In this document: piece after piece, positions 56,197 to 64,000 of the stretch
Position numbering within the stretch: the first letter of the stretch is position 1
Layout of the letters: each line of letters begins with the position of its first letter
Assembly (NCBI RefSeq): GCF_024199945.1
Contig: NZ_JANADP010000001.1
Coordinates: forward strand, 5,270,001-5,334,000
Direction of reading: 5' to 3'
Length of the DNA: 64,000 nt
Source: Bradyrhizobium sp. CCGUVB4N
Lineage (GTDB): Bacteria > Pseudomonadota > Alphaproteobacteria > Rhizobiales > Xanthobacteraceae
Notes under the pieces: generated by a model
What the model was told of the DNA's origin: nothing
The model's database searches: none
The model's input: only the letters and a program-made list of their open reading frames with translations
Made by a program: the position numbers and the translations under genes

Positions 56197-58605
56197 CTAG
56201 CACTTTGGCTGGTTCGGCGGGCATTTTTTCGGGGCCGGAGCCGCAGGCCGCGGCGGCGGTGCCGGCGGCCGCGGCGGGGCCGCAGCCACCCGGGGCGGCG
56301 GTGGCGGCGGCGCCGGACGGGCGACAGGCGGCGGCGCCGGCCGCGCGGCGGCAACGGGCGGCCGCGGTGGTGGTGGCGGCGCGGCGACCCTCGGCGGAGG
56401 CGCGGCCACCCGCGGCGGCGGAGACGTTGCCGGTCTTGCGACCGCCTGCGGATGCGGTGGTGGCGGCGGTGGCTGCCTTGTGACCTGCGCGGGCGTTGGT
56501 GTTATTGGCCGCTGCCCCTGCGGCTTGAGCGTCTCCCGCACACCGACCGGCGGCGACGGCTGCGTCGGATTGCCATTGGTCACGTTGGTGGTCACCGTTG
56601 GCTTGCCCGCAGGGCTCGTGGTTGGCGAGGTCACCGCCGGCTCATGCGCCAGCGATTTTGCATGCGGATCCGTCACGCCGGTCACGGGCGTCTGTGTCAC
56701 GGACGGCTTGGCCGCGGCGTTGGCCGGAGCGGTCGTGTTGGTCGGCGCCGTTGCCGTATTGGGATGCATTTGCGGAGTGCCGCCGACCGGCGTCGTCGTG
56801 GTCGGAGCGCCCCCAACTTTCGGCGTTTGGACTCCCGGCTGCGCTCCGGTCCCGGACGATACGGGTGCCGTCTTCGTGTCGGGAAGCGGCAGCGCATGGC
56901 CCTGGAGCGGCGTTGACGTCGCCGCATTGTTCGGCGCGAGATTGGCCTTCGTCGGAACGATCGTTCCCGGCTTGGCCGTCGGGTTTTGGACGAAGGCCTG
57001 CTGGCTCGCGTTGAGCGGCTGGGTCGGGTTCTTCTGAAACGACAGTGCCTTGTCCTGAACGATCCTGGGGACATGGGTGACGGCGCCCGCGCTGGTCGTG
57101 CCCGCGGCAACGGATACGGCGGCCGTGACGTTACCGGCCGGCGGCGGCGGCACGGGCCGGTTGATCACGGTGTTGATGACCGTGGTGTTGTGGATGTTGT
57201 TGAAGATGATGTTGTTCGGCGGCGGCGCGACATAGACCGGCGGGCTGTAGAACGCCGGGATCGGCACGAACACCGGCTGCGGCAGCACGAACAGCCCGAC
57301 GACGGCAAGCGGCGGTGCCAACACCACGAAATCCGGCGGCGGCGGCGGACAGAAATAGACCGGCGGCGGCGGCGGCGGCGCGAAGCCGAAATCGGGATCG
57401 CTGAAATACAGCACCGGACGGTCGACATAGACCACCTCCGCCGGCGGCGGTGGCGGCACGTCATAGTCCATCATCGCAAAGGTCGGCGGCGGCTCGAGCG
57501 GCGCGGTCAGGATCGCCAGGCGCCGACGCGCATCACCCGCATGCGGCCCGCTCGGATAGCGGCGCAGATACGACCAATAGGCGTCCGGCGTATCGGCGCG
57601 ATAGGACCGCCGCCAGGTGATCGCCTCGCGGCGCGCCGCCACGATCGCCATCACGCGCTTGGCCATGGGATCACCGGGATAAGCGGCGAGAAATTCCTCA
57701 TAGGCCGGCAGCGTGTCGCGCTCGAGTGCCGCCGCATAGGCGTCCTGCACACCGAGATCGCGGATCGGCTTGTTGCGGATGGCGGCGACCTGGTCGGGCG
57801 CGGCCTGCGGCGGCGGCGCGTCCGGGGCGCGCTCGAAGAAGGCGAACTGCGCGGTGATCTTCTGGTCGTCCCACGGAACTTGCGCGCCCTTGGAGGTCTC
57901 GTTGACGCGCAGGCGAACGCGGTCGAACACTTCCGGCAACGACAGCCCGCCGGTGCGGATCATCTCGGCGAGCGATTGCGCATAGATGCCGTATGGCCCC
58001 GGCTCTTCCGGCGCCACCGTGCCGGGCGCGGCGTTGAAGGCGATCAGCATGTTCGGATCGGGTTCGACCAGCGCCAGGCCGCTCGCGATCGGCTGCTGGC
58101 CGCCCTCGACGAAGGGCTGCGCGCGCGCCGCGTCGAGCACGACGATGTTGGCCTTGAGCGGGATCGCGGCGAGCTGGCGGGCATAGTCGCTGATGCGCAG
58201 TGCCTCGGTCGGAATGTCGGTGTCGCGCGCGATGTTGGAATCGACCGGGATGAAATAGTTCTCACCGGCGAGCTGCACGCCATAGCCGGACAGATAGATC
58301 ATCGCGACGGTGCCGGGGCCGGAGGCCTGCGCCTTCTGGATGAAATCGCGCAAGCTCTTGCGCAGCGTGTCGCCGTCGAGGTCACGCGCGCCGACCACGT
58401 CGAAGCCTGCCGCCTGCAGCGTCTGCGCGATCAGGCCGGCATCGTTCGCGGCGGTTGCCAGCGGCGACTTCGAATAGGCGCCGTTGCCGACCACGAGCGC
58501 GATGCGCTTTTCCTGCTGCTGTGCAAATGCCGGCGGCGGCGCGCTCGCCGCAATGGCCACGATCGGAAGGAGAAGGCAGATAAAGATTCTGAGCGTCCCA
58601 CGCAT
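56197..58605 (-). CDS. Caspase-fold protein without the catalytic His-Cys pair, proline-rich tail
   Basis: An exported protein of 802 residues. A signal peptide (MRGTLRIFICLLLPIVAIAA, cleavage near AFAQ) is followed by a peptidase C14 domain at about residues 33-275: KRIALVVGNGAYSKSPLATA, then YLSGYGVQLAGENYFIPVDS and IVVLDAARAQPF. In active members the first reads SGHG and the second DAC. Here the His is Tyr108 and the Cys is Ala160; both codons were checked on the reverse strand. A repeat-like helical region follows (YAAALERDTLPAYEEFLAAY). After about residue 380 it becomes a long Pro-, Ala- and Thr-rich tail ending KKCPPNQPKC. It should be a binding or scaffold protein, not a protease. Confidence 0.87.
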   Translation of the reverse strand: MRGTLRIFICLLLPIVAIAASAPPPAFAQQQEKRIALVVGNGAYSKSPLATAANDAGLIAQTLQAAGFDVVGARDLDGDTLRKSLRDFIQKAQASGPGTVAMIYLSGYGVQLAGENYFIPVDSNIARDTDIPTEALRISDYARQLAAIPLKANIVVLDAARAQPFVEGGQQPIASGLALVEPDPNMLIAFNAAPGTVAPEEPGPYGIYAQSLAEMIRTGGLSLPEVFDRVRLRVNETSKGAQVPWDDQKITAQFAFFERAPDAPPPQAAPDQVAAIRNKPIRDLGVQDAYAAALERDTLPAYEEFLAAYPGDPMAKRVMAIVAARREAITWRRSYRADTPDAYWSYLRRYPSGPHAGDARRRLAILTAPLEPPPTFAMMDYDVPPPPPAEVVYVDRPVLYFSDPDFGFAPPPPPPVYFCPPPPPDFVVLAPPLAVVGLFVLPQPVFVPIPAFYSPPVYVAPPPNNIIFNNIHNTTVINTVINRPVPPPPAGNVTAAVSVAAGTTSAGAVTHVPRIVQDKALSFQKNPTQPLNASQQAFVQNPTAKPGTIVPTKANLAPNNAATSTPLQGHALPLPDTKTAPVSSGTGAQPGVQTPKVGGAPTTTTPVGGTPQMHPNTATAPTNTTAPANAAAKPSVTQTPVTGVTDPHAKSLAHEPAVTSPTTSPAGKPTVTTNVTNGNPTQPSPPVGVRETLKPQGQRPITPTPAQVTRQPPPPPPHPQAVARPATSPPPRVAAPPPRVAAPPPPPRPPVAAARPAPPPVARPAPPPPPPRVAAAPPRPPAPPPRPAAPAPKKCPPNQPKC

Positions 58606-58801
58606 GGCCTGCCTGCCGTTTTTGTTGTTGAGGTGCCAACGCGTATGAAACGCGCTGCCAGCTGAATGGTACTTGAACGAAACACTTTGTCACGAAAGGC
58701 TCGGATTGAGGCGGCGGCATGACGCCCGCCGATCCCGGCATGTTGCGTCAGCTCCGCGTAAGCCTTGCGGCCAAAACCGAGCGAGGGGCCGGCCTATTCG
58801 T

Positions 58802-59572
58802 TCAGCCCTGCGCGATCAGATCGACCGTTCCCGTCGTCAGCCGGTAGATGCCACCGACGACCTTGAGCTTGCCCTGTTCCACCGCCGCGTTGAGGATCGG
58901 CGCGGCCGACTTCAGCTTGCCGACATTGTCGATCACGTTCTGCCGGATCGCCTTGTCGAGTACGTCCCCACCCTGCTGCATCGCAGCTTTCGCCGCCGGC
59001 GCGATCGCATCGACCAGCGAAGGAATGTGTCCCGGCGGCGATGTGTTGTCCTTGATCGCCTTCAGCGTCGCATCGACCGCGCCGCAGGCATCATGGCCGA
59101 GCACGAGGATCAGCGGCGTGTTGAGCACGGCGACCGCGTATTCCAGGCTGGCGATGGTTTCGGTGCCGGCAAAATTGCCGGCGACGCGGCAGACGAAGAG
59201 ATCGCCGCGGCCGGTGTCGAAGGCATATTCCGGCGCGATGCGCGAGTCCGCGCAGCTCAGCACCGCCGCGAACGGATTCTGCCCGCCGGCCAGCGCCTCG
59301 CGCTCATGCTTGAAATCGTGGCGCCGCGCCACGCCCTCGACGTAGCGCGCATTGCCCTCCGTCAGCCGCTTCAGTGCCGCATCCGGCGACAGCACGTTCT
59401 GCGGTTTGGGCGGGGCCTTGTGCTCCTTGGCGAAGGCTTGGCTGACGAAGGCTTGGCTGGTGAAGGCTTGGCCGGCGACGGCGGTGCCCAGCGCAGCGAC
59501 AGCGAGCTGCATCGCGGATCGGCGCGACGGCCCCGTGTGACTCAAGCGATCTTCGGAGCATTTCTCGCACAT
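58802..59572 (-). CDS. Exported beta-class carbonic anhydrase
   Basis: Zinc enzyme that interconverts CO2 and bicarbonate. A twin-arginine-like signal (GPSRRSAMQLAVAALGTAVA) is followed by a Ser-Gln-Ala-Phe repeat stretch and probable cleavage near AFAKE. The catalytic domain shows the zinc ligands in VLSCADSRIAPEYAFD (Cys-x-Asp-x-Arg) and VLGHDACGAVDATL (His and Cys). VCRVAGNFAGTETIASLEYA is also typical. GAGGAAG lies before the ATG. Three 15-bp repeats in the signal region (59431-59475) encode the Gln-Ala-Phe units. A periplasmic enzyme could buffer or supply bicarbonate. Confidence 0.9.
   Translation of the reverse strand: MCEKCSEDRLSHTGPSRRSAMQLAVAALGTAVAGQAFTSQAFVSQAFAKEHKAPPKPQNVLSPDAALKRLTEGNARYVEGVARRHDFKHEREALAGGQNPFAAVLSCADSRIAPEYAFDTGRGDLFVCRVAGNFAGTETIASLEYAVAVLNTPLILVLGHDACGAVDATLKAIKDNTSPPGHIPSLVDAIAPAAKAAMQQGGDVLDKAIRQNVIDNVGKLKSAAPILNAAVEQGKLKVVGGIYRLTTGTVDLIAQG
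59431..59475 (-). repeat. Three in-frame 15-bp tandem repeats in the carbonic anhydrase signal region
   Basis: CGAAGGCTTGGCTGA, CGAAGGCTTGGCTGG and TGAAGGCTTGGCCGG lie head to tail, with 2-3 differences. On the coding strand each adds a five-residue unit, giving GQAFTSQAFVSQAFAKE between the signal core and the mature enzyme. Confidence 0.85.
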
Positions 59573-59671
59573 CGTTCGCTTCCTCGGCTGTTCCAGCGGG
59601 ATCCGTGCAGACGCAATATTCTACATCCCGGCCGCAACGGCGTCACGAACTCTGAAGGCCCTGCCCCGCAC

Positions 59672-60223
59672 CTACTGGGCCTCGGCCAGCTTCAGCTCGG
59701 CGATCGTCGTTCGCGCGGCGGTTTCGTCCAGCGCCATGAAATCCACGGGCCCCTGGTTCTTGTAGCCGGAGGTCATCGCGAGCGTCAGACCATAGCCCAA
59801 CACCCCCGTACTCGCGTTTGCGATCACGGCATTCTTGCGCTCGCTCACGCGGGCGACAAAAAACAAGGTCTCGCCTGGGCGCGCGGAAAACTCGACATGC
59901 GTCACGCCGGGAAAGCCCGGCTCCTCCGCCACGAACCAATGCGGCCCTGCCGCCGGACGATCCGCATAGACATAAGTCCCGGTCTTCAGCCCCGAGAGCG
60001 GCGTGCCATCGAGCTTGAATCCCCAGCCCGCATCGGCAAGACCGCCAAAGCCTTTTTCACGAAACACCACGATGCGCGCCTGCCCCGCTTTCGGTGGCCC
60101 GATCTTCCGCAGCGTTTCCGAATAATCCAGCCCGCTTCTCGCAGTCGTCTCACAGCCGCACAGCATCGCCGCGGCCACGAGCAGCACCAGCCCACGCAAT
60201 AGCATCACGCCCCCGAACTTCAT
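59672..60223 (-). CDS. DUF2846 domain lipoprotein
   Basis: A protein of up to 183 residues with a lipoprotein signal: a hydrophobic stretch (LLRGLVLLVAAAM) ending in the lipobox LCGC, so Cys24 would be lipidated. The mature part has IVVFREKGFGGLADAGWGFK, GLKTGTYVYADRPAAGPHWF and GETLFFVARV, the DUF2846 pattern. GGGGA abuts ATG 60223, while GGGGG sits four bases before ATG 60205, so the shorter start is also plausible. It is probably anchored to the inner or outer membrane. Function unknown. Confidence 0.78.
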   Translation of the reverse strand: MKFGGVMLLRGLVLLVAAAMLCGCETTARSGLDYSETLRKIGPPKAGQARIVVFREKGFGGLADAGWGFKLDGTPLSGLKTGTYVYADRPAAGPHWFVAEEPGFPGVTHVEFSARPGETLFFVARVSERKNAVIANASTGVLGYGLTLAMTSGYKNQGPVDFMALDETAARTTIAELKLAEAQ

Positions 60224-60313
60224 TCCCCGAAAGGCATGCTAGCCGGAAACATCGCTTGGTTGCAATGGCAGGATCGGATCCACCAGACCGATCATACGGT
60301 CGCAGCAGCAAGG

Positions 60314-63300
60314 CTAGATCTGCTGCACGTCCACCACGCCGGCCACCGCCTTGATGGCGCCCGCGATCTGCGGCGAGACCTTGAAGCGGCCGGGCAGCTT
60401 CATCTCGACCTCGGTCTCGAGGTCGAGCATCATCACCAGCGAAACTTCACCGTCGCCGTTACCGCGCGGTGCGATGCCGGGACTGCCGACCTTTGGCGCG
60501 GCGCCGTTCGCGCCCGCAGCCTCCGGTCCGGCCAGGCGCTTGGCGATCGAATCCAGCGGCTTGGTGTCGCGCACGAAGATGCGCAGGCCCTTCTGCGTCT
60601 TGGCCGCGGCGTCGTCCAGCGGCTCGGCATGCAACACGCGGGCGCGGACATCCTCGCCCTGCAATTCGGCGCCGAGCTGCAGCAGCACGGCAGCGCCCGG
60701 CTCCAGCACGTCGCGATATTGCGCGAGGCCCTCGGAGAACAGCACGGCCTCGAAATGACCCGTGGGATCGGACAATCCCATGATGCCCATCTTGTTGCCG
60801 GTCTTAGTGCGCCGCTCCATGCGCGACACCACGGTGGCCGCGACCTTGCCGGCGGTCGCACCTGTCTTCACGGCGCGTGAAAATTCCGCCCAGCTTTGCA
60901 CCCGCAGCCGCTTCAGCACCATGGCGTAATCGTCGAGCGGATGGCCCGACAGGAAGAAGCCGACGGCGTCGTATTCGCGACGGAGCTTTTCGGCCGGCAG
61001 CCAGGGCTCGATCTGCGGCAGCATGATGGTCGGCGCGTCCGCTGACATGCCGAACATGTCGTTCTGGCCGATGGTCTCGGCCTGATGCGCGCGCTGGCAC
61101 GCCGCCAGGATCGAATCCGCACCGGCGAAGACCCGCGCCCTGTTCGGCTCCAGCGTGTCGAAGGCGCCGGCGGCGGCGAGACTTTCGATGATGCGCTTGT
61201 TGATCGCACGCGGATTGACCCGCGCGGCGAAGTCGGCGAGCGAGGTGAACAGACCGCGCTTGGTCCGCTCCTCGATGATCTGATCGATCGCCTGGATGCC
61301 GACGCCCTTCAGCGCGGCGAGCGCGTAGTAGATGACCTTGTCGCCGACCTCGAAGGTCGCGCCGGAGCGGTTGATATTCGGCGGCTCGACCTTGATGCCG
61401 AGGCGTTGCGCCTCGGAGCGGAATTCGGAGAGCTTGTCCGTGTTGTTGAGATCGAGCGTCATCGACGCCGCGATGAACTCCACCGGATAATGCGCCTTCA
61501 TGTAGGCGGTGTGGTAGGACACCAGCGCGTAGGCCGCCGCGTGGCTCTTGTTGAAGCCGTAGTCGGCGAATTTCGCCAGCAGCTCAAAGATGGTCTCGGC
61601 CTGCCCCTTCGGCACGCCGTTCTTCACCGCGCCGGCGACGAAGATGTCGCGCTGCTTGTCCATCTCGGCGCGGATCTTCTTGCCCATGGCGCGGCGCAGC
61701 AGGTCGGCGTCGCCGAGCGAATAACCCGACATCACCTGCGCGATCTGCATCACCTGTTCCTGGTAGATGATGACGCCGAAGGTTTCTTTCAGGATCGGCT
61801 CGAGCACGGGATGCAGATATTCCGGCTCCTCGTCGCCGTGCTTGCGCGAGCAATAGGTCGGGATGTTCGCCATCGGGCCCGGGCGATACAGCGCGACCAG
61901 CGCGATGATGTCCTCGAAACGGTCAGGACGCATGTCGACCAGCGCGCGGCGCATGCCCTGGCTTTCAACCTGGAACACGCCGACCACCTCGCCGCGCGCC
62001 AGCATCTGATAGCTTTCGGCATCGTCGATCGGCAGCGTCGCGAGATCAACATGGATGTCGCGCGGCTTGAGCAGCTTGCACGCGACGTCCAGCACGGTCA
62101 GCGTCTTGAGGCCGAGGAAGTCGAACTTCACGAGGCCGGCCGGCTCGACCCATTTCATGTTGAACTGGGTCACCGGCATGTCCGACTTCGGATCGCGGTA
62201 CATCGGCACGAGTTCGCTCAGGGGGCGATCGCCGATCACGATGCCGGCCGCGTGGGTCGAAGCGTGCCGCGTCAGGCCTTCGAGGCGCTGCGCAATGTCG
62301 AAGGCGCGCGCCACCACCGGGTCTTCGTCGCGGAACGCCTGGAGTTTCGGCTCGCTCTCGATCGCAGCCGCCAGCGTGACCGGCGCGGCCGGATTCTGCG
62401 GCACGAGCTTCGTGAGCTTGTCGACCTGGCCGTACGGCATCTGCAGCACGCGACCGACGTCGCGCAGCACGCCGCGTGCCTGCAGCGTACCGAAGGTGAT
62501 GATCTGCGCGACCTGGTCGCGACCGTAGCGCTCCTGGACGTACCTGATCACCTCGCCGCGGCGATCCTGGCAGAAGTCGATGTCGAAGTCCGGCATCGAG
62601 ACGCGCTCGGGATTGAGGAAGCGCTCGAACAGCAGGCCGAACTTGATCGGGTCGAGGTCGGTGATGGTCAGCGCCCACGCCACCAGCGAGCCCGCGCCGG
62701 AGCCGCGGCCCGGTCCGACCGGAATGCCCTGGCTCTTTGCCCATTTGATGAAGTCGGACACGATCAGGAAGTAGCCGGCGTACTTCATGCGCATGATGAC
62801 GTCGAGCTCGAACGCCAGACGCTTGTTGTAGTCCTCCTCCGTCATGCCCTGCGACAGGCCGTGCACGCGCAGGCGATTGGCGAGCCCCTCCTCCGCTTGT
62901 CGCTTCAGCTCGGCCGCTTCGACCGAAGCCGCATCGGAGCTGCCGGCGGCACCGACGGTAAAGAACGGCAGGATCGGCTTGCGCGTCATCGGGCGGAACG
63001 AGCAGCGCTCGGCGATCTCCACTGTGGACGCCAGCGCTTCCGGAATGTCGGCGAACAGCACCGCCATCTCGGCGCGGGTCTTGAAGCGGTGATCGGGCGT
63101 GAGCTGCTCGCGCTCGGTCTCGGCGATCAGCCGGCCGCCGGCGATGCAGAGCAGCGCGTCGTGCGCCTCGTAGTCGTCGGTCGACGCGAAATACGGTTCG
63201 TTGGTCGCGACCAGCGGCAGGCCCTTCGCGTAGGCGATGTCGATCAGCCCGCTCTCGATTCGCCGTTCCTTGTCGATGTTGTGGCGCTGCAATTCGACAT

Positions 63301-63817
63301 AGAGGCGGTCGCCGAACAGGCCGGCGAGACGCTCACAGCGCGTGGCCGCGATCTCGGCCTGCCCCGCCGCCAGCGCGAGCGAGATCGGCCCGTCCGGGCC
63401 GCCGGTCAGCGCGATCAGGCCCTCGGTCTCGCCGTCGAACCAGTCGAACTTGATGAACGGTGCGTGGCTGTCGGGTGATTCGAGGAACGCGCGCGAATTC
63501 AGCCGCATCAGGCTGCGGTAGCCGCGCTCCTGGGCGGCCAGCAGCACCACGCGCGAAGGCGGGAGCGCGTTGCGCGCGTTGGGATCCTGGTCGCCGAAAT
63601 CGATCGCGAGCTCCAGGCCGACGATCGGCTGAATGCCGGACCCCGCCAGCTTGTCGGAGAATTCGAGCGCACCGAACAGATTGTCGGTGTCGGTCAGTGC
63701 CAGCGCCGGCTGATGATCCTTCTTCGCAAGCTCGGCGAGCTTGGCGATCTTGATCGAGCCCTTGAGCAGCGAATAGGCCGAGTGAACGTGAAGGTGGACA
63801 AATCCGGCGCTCGGCAT
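60314..63817 (-). CDS. dnaE: DNA polymerase III alpha subunit
   Basis: Catalytic subunit of the replicative polymerase. From ATG 63817 it has 1167 residues. The N-terminal PHP domain reads FVHLHVHSAYSLLKGSIKIA and ALALTDTDNLFGALEFSDK. The polymerase core has VGPGRGSGAGSLVAWALTIT and SMPDFDIDFCQDRRGEVIRY (catalytic Asp pair), then ITFGTLQARGVLRDVGRVLQ and the helix-hairpin-helix region. The C-terminal OB-fold (GKVAATVVSRMERRTKTGNK, MGIMGLSDPTGHFEAVLFSE) follows. It is the usual DnaE1 type, not the shorter ImuC/DnaE2 kind. A longer frame to 63904 is less likely. Confidence 0.96.
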   Translation of the reverse strand: MPSAGFVHLHVHSAYSLLKGSIKIAKLAELAKKDHQPALALTDTDNLFGALEFSDKLAGSGIQPIVGLELAIDFGDQDPNARNALPPSRVVLLAAQERGYRSLMRLNSRAFLESPDSHAPFIKFDWFDGETEGLIALTGGPDGPISLALAAGQAEIAATRCERLAGLFGDRLYVELQRHNIDKERRIESGLIDIAYAKGLPLVATNEPYFASTDDYEAHDALLCIAGGRLIAETEREQLTPDHRFKTRAEMAVLFADIPEALASTVEIAERCSFRPMTRKPILPFFTVGAAGSSDAASVEAAELKRQAEEGLANRLRVHGLSQGMTEEDYNKRLAFELDVIMRMKYAGYFLIVSDFIKWAKSQGIPVGPGRGSGAGSLVAWALTITDLDPIKFGLLFERFLNPERVSMPDFDIDFCQDRRGEVIRYVQERYGRDQVAQIITFGTLQARGVLRDVGRVLQMPYGQVDKLTKLVPQNPAAPVTLAAAIESEPKLQAFRDEDPVVARAFDIAQRLEGLTRHASTHAAGIVIGDRPLSELVPMYRDPKSDMPVTQFNMKWVEPAGLVKFDFLGLKTLTVLDVACKLLKPRDIHVDLATLPIDDAESYQMLARGEVVGVFQVESQGMRRALVDMRPDRFEDIIALVALYRPGPMANIPTYCSRKHGDEEPEYLHPVLEPILKETFGVIIYQEQVMQIAQVMSGYSLGDADLLRRAMGKKIRAEMDKQRDIFVAGAVKNGVPKGQAETIFELLAKFADYGFNKSHAAAYALVSYHTAYMKAHYPVEFIAASMTLDLNNTDKLSEFRSEAQRLGIKVEPPNINRSGATFEVGDKVIYYALAALKGVGIQAIDQIIEERTKRGLFTSLADFAARVNPRAINKRIIESLAAAGAFDTLEPNRARVFAGADSILAACQRAHQAETIGQNDMFGMSADAPTIMLPQIEPWLPAEKLRREYDAVGFFLSGHPLDDYAMVLKRLRVQSWAEFSRAVKTGATAGKVAATVVSRMERRTKTGNKMGIMGLSDPTGHFEAVLFSEGLAQYRDVLEPGAAVLLQLGAELQGEDVRARVLHAEPLDDAAAKTQKGLRIFVRDTKPLDSIAKRLAGPEAAGANGAAPKVGSPGIAPRGNGDGEVSLVMMLDLETEVEMKLPGRFKVSPQIAGAIKAVAGVVDVQQI

Positions 63818-64000
63818 GGTCGCGTAACGGCCTCTTGTGAGATGCGTTGGAGCGGTCGCCGGCAGTGGAGGCATCCCCTGCATCGCCCGGCCGACTCGCC
63901 TCACAATGGTGGGGGCTCGCCGCGCCAGAGTCCACGCCGCAGCCGCCGATCGGCCGCCTCATCCTGCTTTTCCCCAAGCGACCCGCTTGGCTGGAGCTGC

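Noticed and set aside
56200..57500. GGC/GCC-rich runs as a possible minisatellite or CRISPR-like array
   Set aside because: The pattern is the coding sequence of a proline-rich tail; repeat units are irregular and no spacer-repeat structure exists.
61085..63478. A 797-codon open frame on the plus strand opposite dnaE
   Set aside because: dnaE is certain on the other strand. Long antisense frames are expected where GC at third codon positions is high; the translation is rich in Arg, Asp, Val and His with no family signal.
63818..64000. Possible upstream gene before dnaE
   Set aside because: The last 183 bp shows no frame with family features on either strand; any gene there continues outside the window.

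Overview
The window is chromosomal DNA from a high-GC alphaproteobacterium. The best fit is Bradyrhizobium or a close relative (Nitrobacteraceae). This rests on the gene orders tpiA-secG-pyrG, trpD-trpC-moaC, moeA-lexA and rpsB-tsf-pyrH-frr-uppS-cdsA-dxr-rseP-bamA-lpxD-fabZ-lpxA-lpxI-lpxB, on an alphaproteobacterial LexA box (GAAC-N7-GAAC), on LpxI in place of LpxH, and on the Bradyrhizobium-like look of many small proteins. No rRNA, tRNA, insertion sequence, phage gene or CRISPR array was seen. The genus is inferred from reading, not from a database search.

Layout. 1-8273: the tail of a TPR protein, then pyrG, secG and tpiA on the minus strand, divergent from a plus-strand run ppiD-like, trpD, trpC, moaC. 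8283-18615: a mixed accessory stretch with an orphan Flp pilin, a membrane GGDEF-EAL enzyme, a fungal-type tyrosinase with a MoaF-like partner, an SDR, the CtpA protease, an FMN alpha-hydroxy-acid oxidase with a YihX-like HAD phosphatase, and two tiny ORFs. 18751-30882: moeA, lexA, small proteins, a triple GAF-like protein, comEC, and glnS head-to-head with gltX, then gltA closed by a strong intrinsic terminator. 30945-41046: a second accessory stretch with a SnoaL-like protein, a GFA protein, a ROK regulator with a complete CUT1 sugar ABC importer and an aldose-dehydrogenase-like SDR, and a TetR regulator divergent from an SDR and a quinone-oxidoreductase-like gene. 41061-55987: the envelope and translation supercluster, all on the minus strand. 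56197-63817: a caspase-fold protein that has lost its catalytic dyad, a periplasmic beta-carbonic anhydrase, a DUF2846 lipoprotein, and dnaE.

How the genes work together. The minus-strand supercluster joins translation (S2, EF-Ts, RRF), UMP phosphorylation, isoprenoid and undecaprenyl synthesis (Dxr, UppS), phospholipid precursor synthesis (CdsA), envelope stress proteolysis (RseP), outer-membrane protein assembly (BamA) and lipid A synthesis (LpxD, LpxA, LpxI, LpxB, with FabZ). The ROK-ABC-SDR block looks like one regulated import-and-oxidation unit for a monosaccharide. The TetR block has two near-identical palindromic operators 25 bp apart.

Points of most interest: the pseudo-caspase with a proline-rich tail, the tyrosinase with fungal-like CuA region and C-terminal domain, the three-module GAF-like protein, the helix-hairpin-helix tail on ribosomal protein S2, the 15-bp tandem repeat inside the carbonic anhydrase export signal, and several well-defined DNA operators. 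I found no clearly new multi-gene defence or metabolic system; the candidates are individual proteins and regulatory sites.
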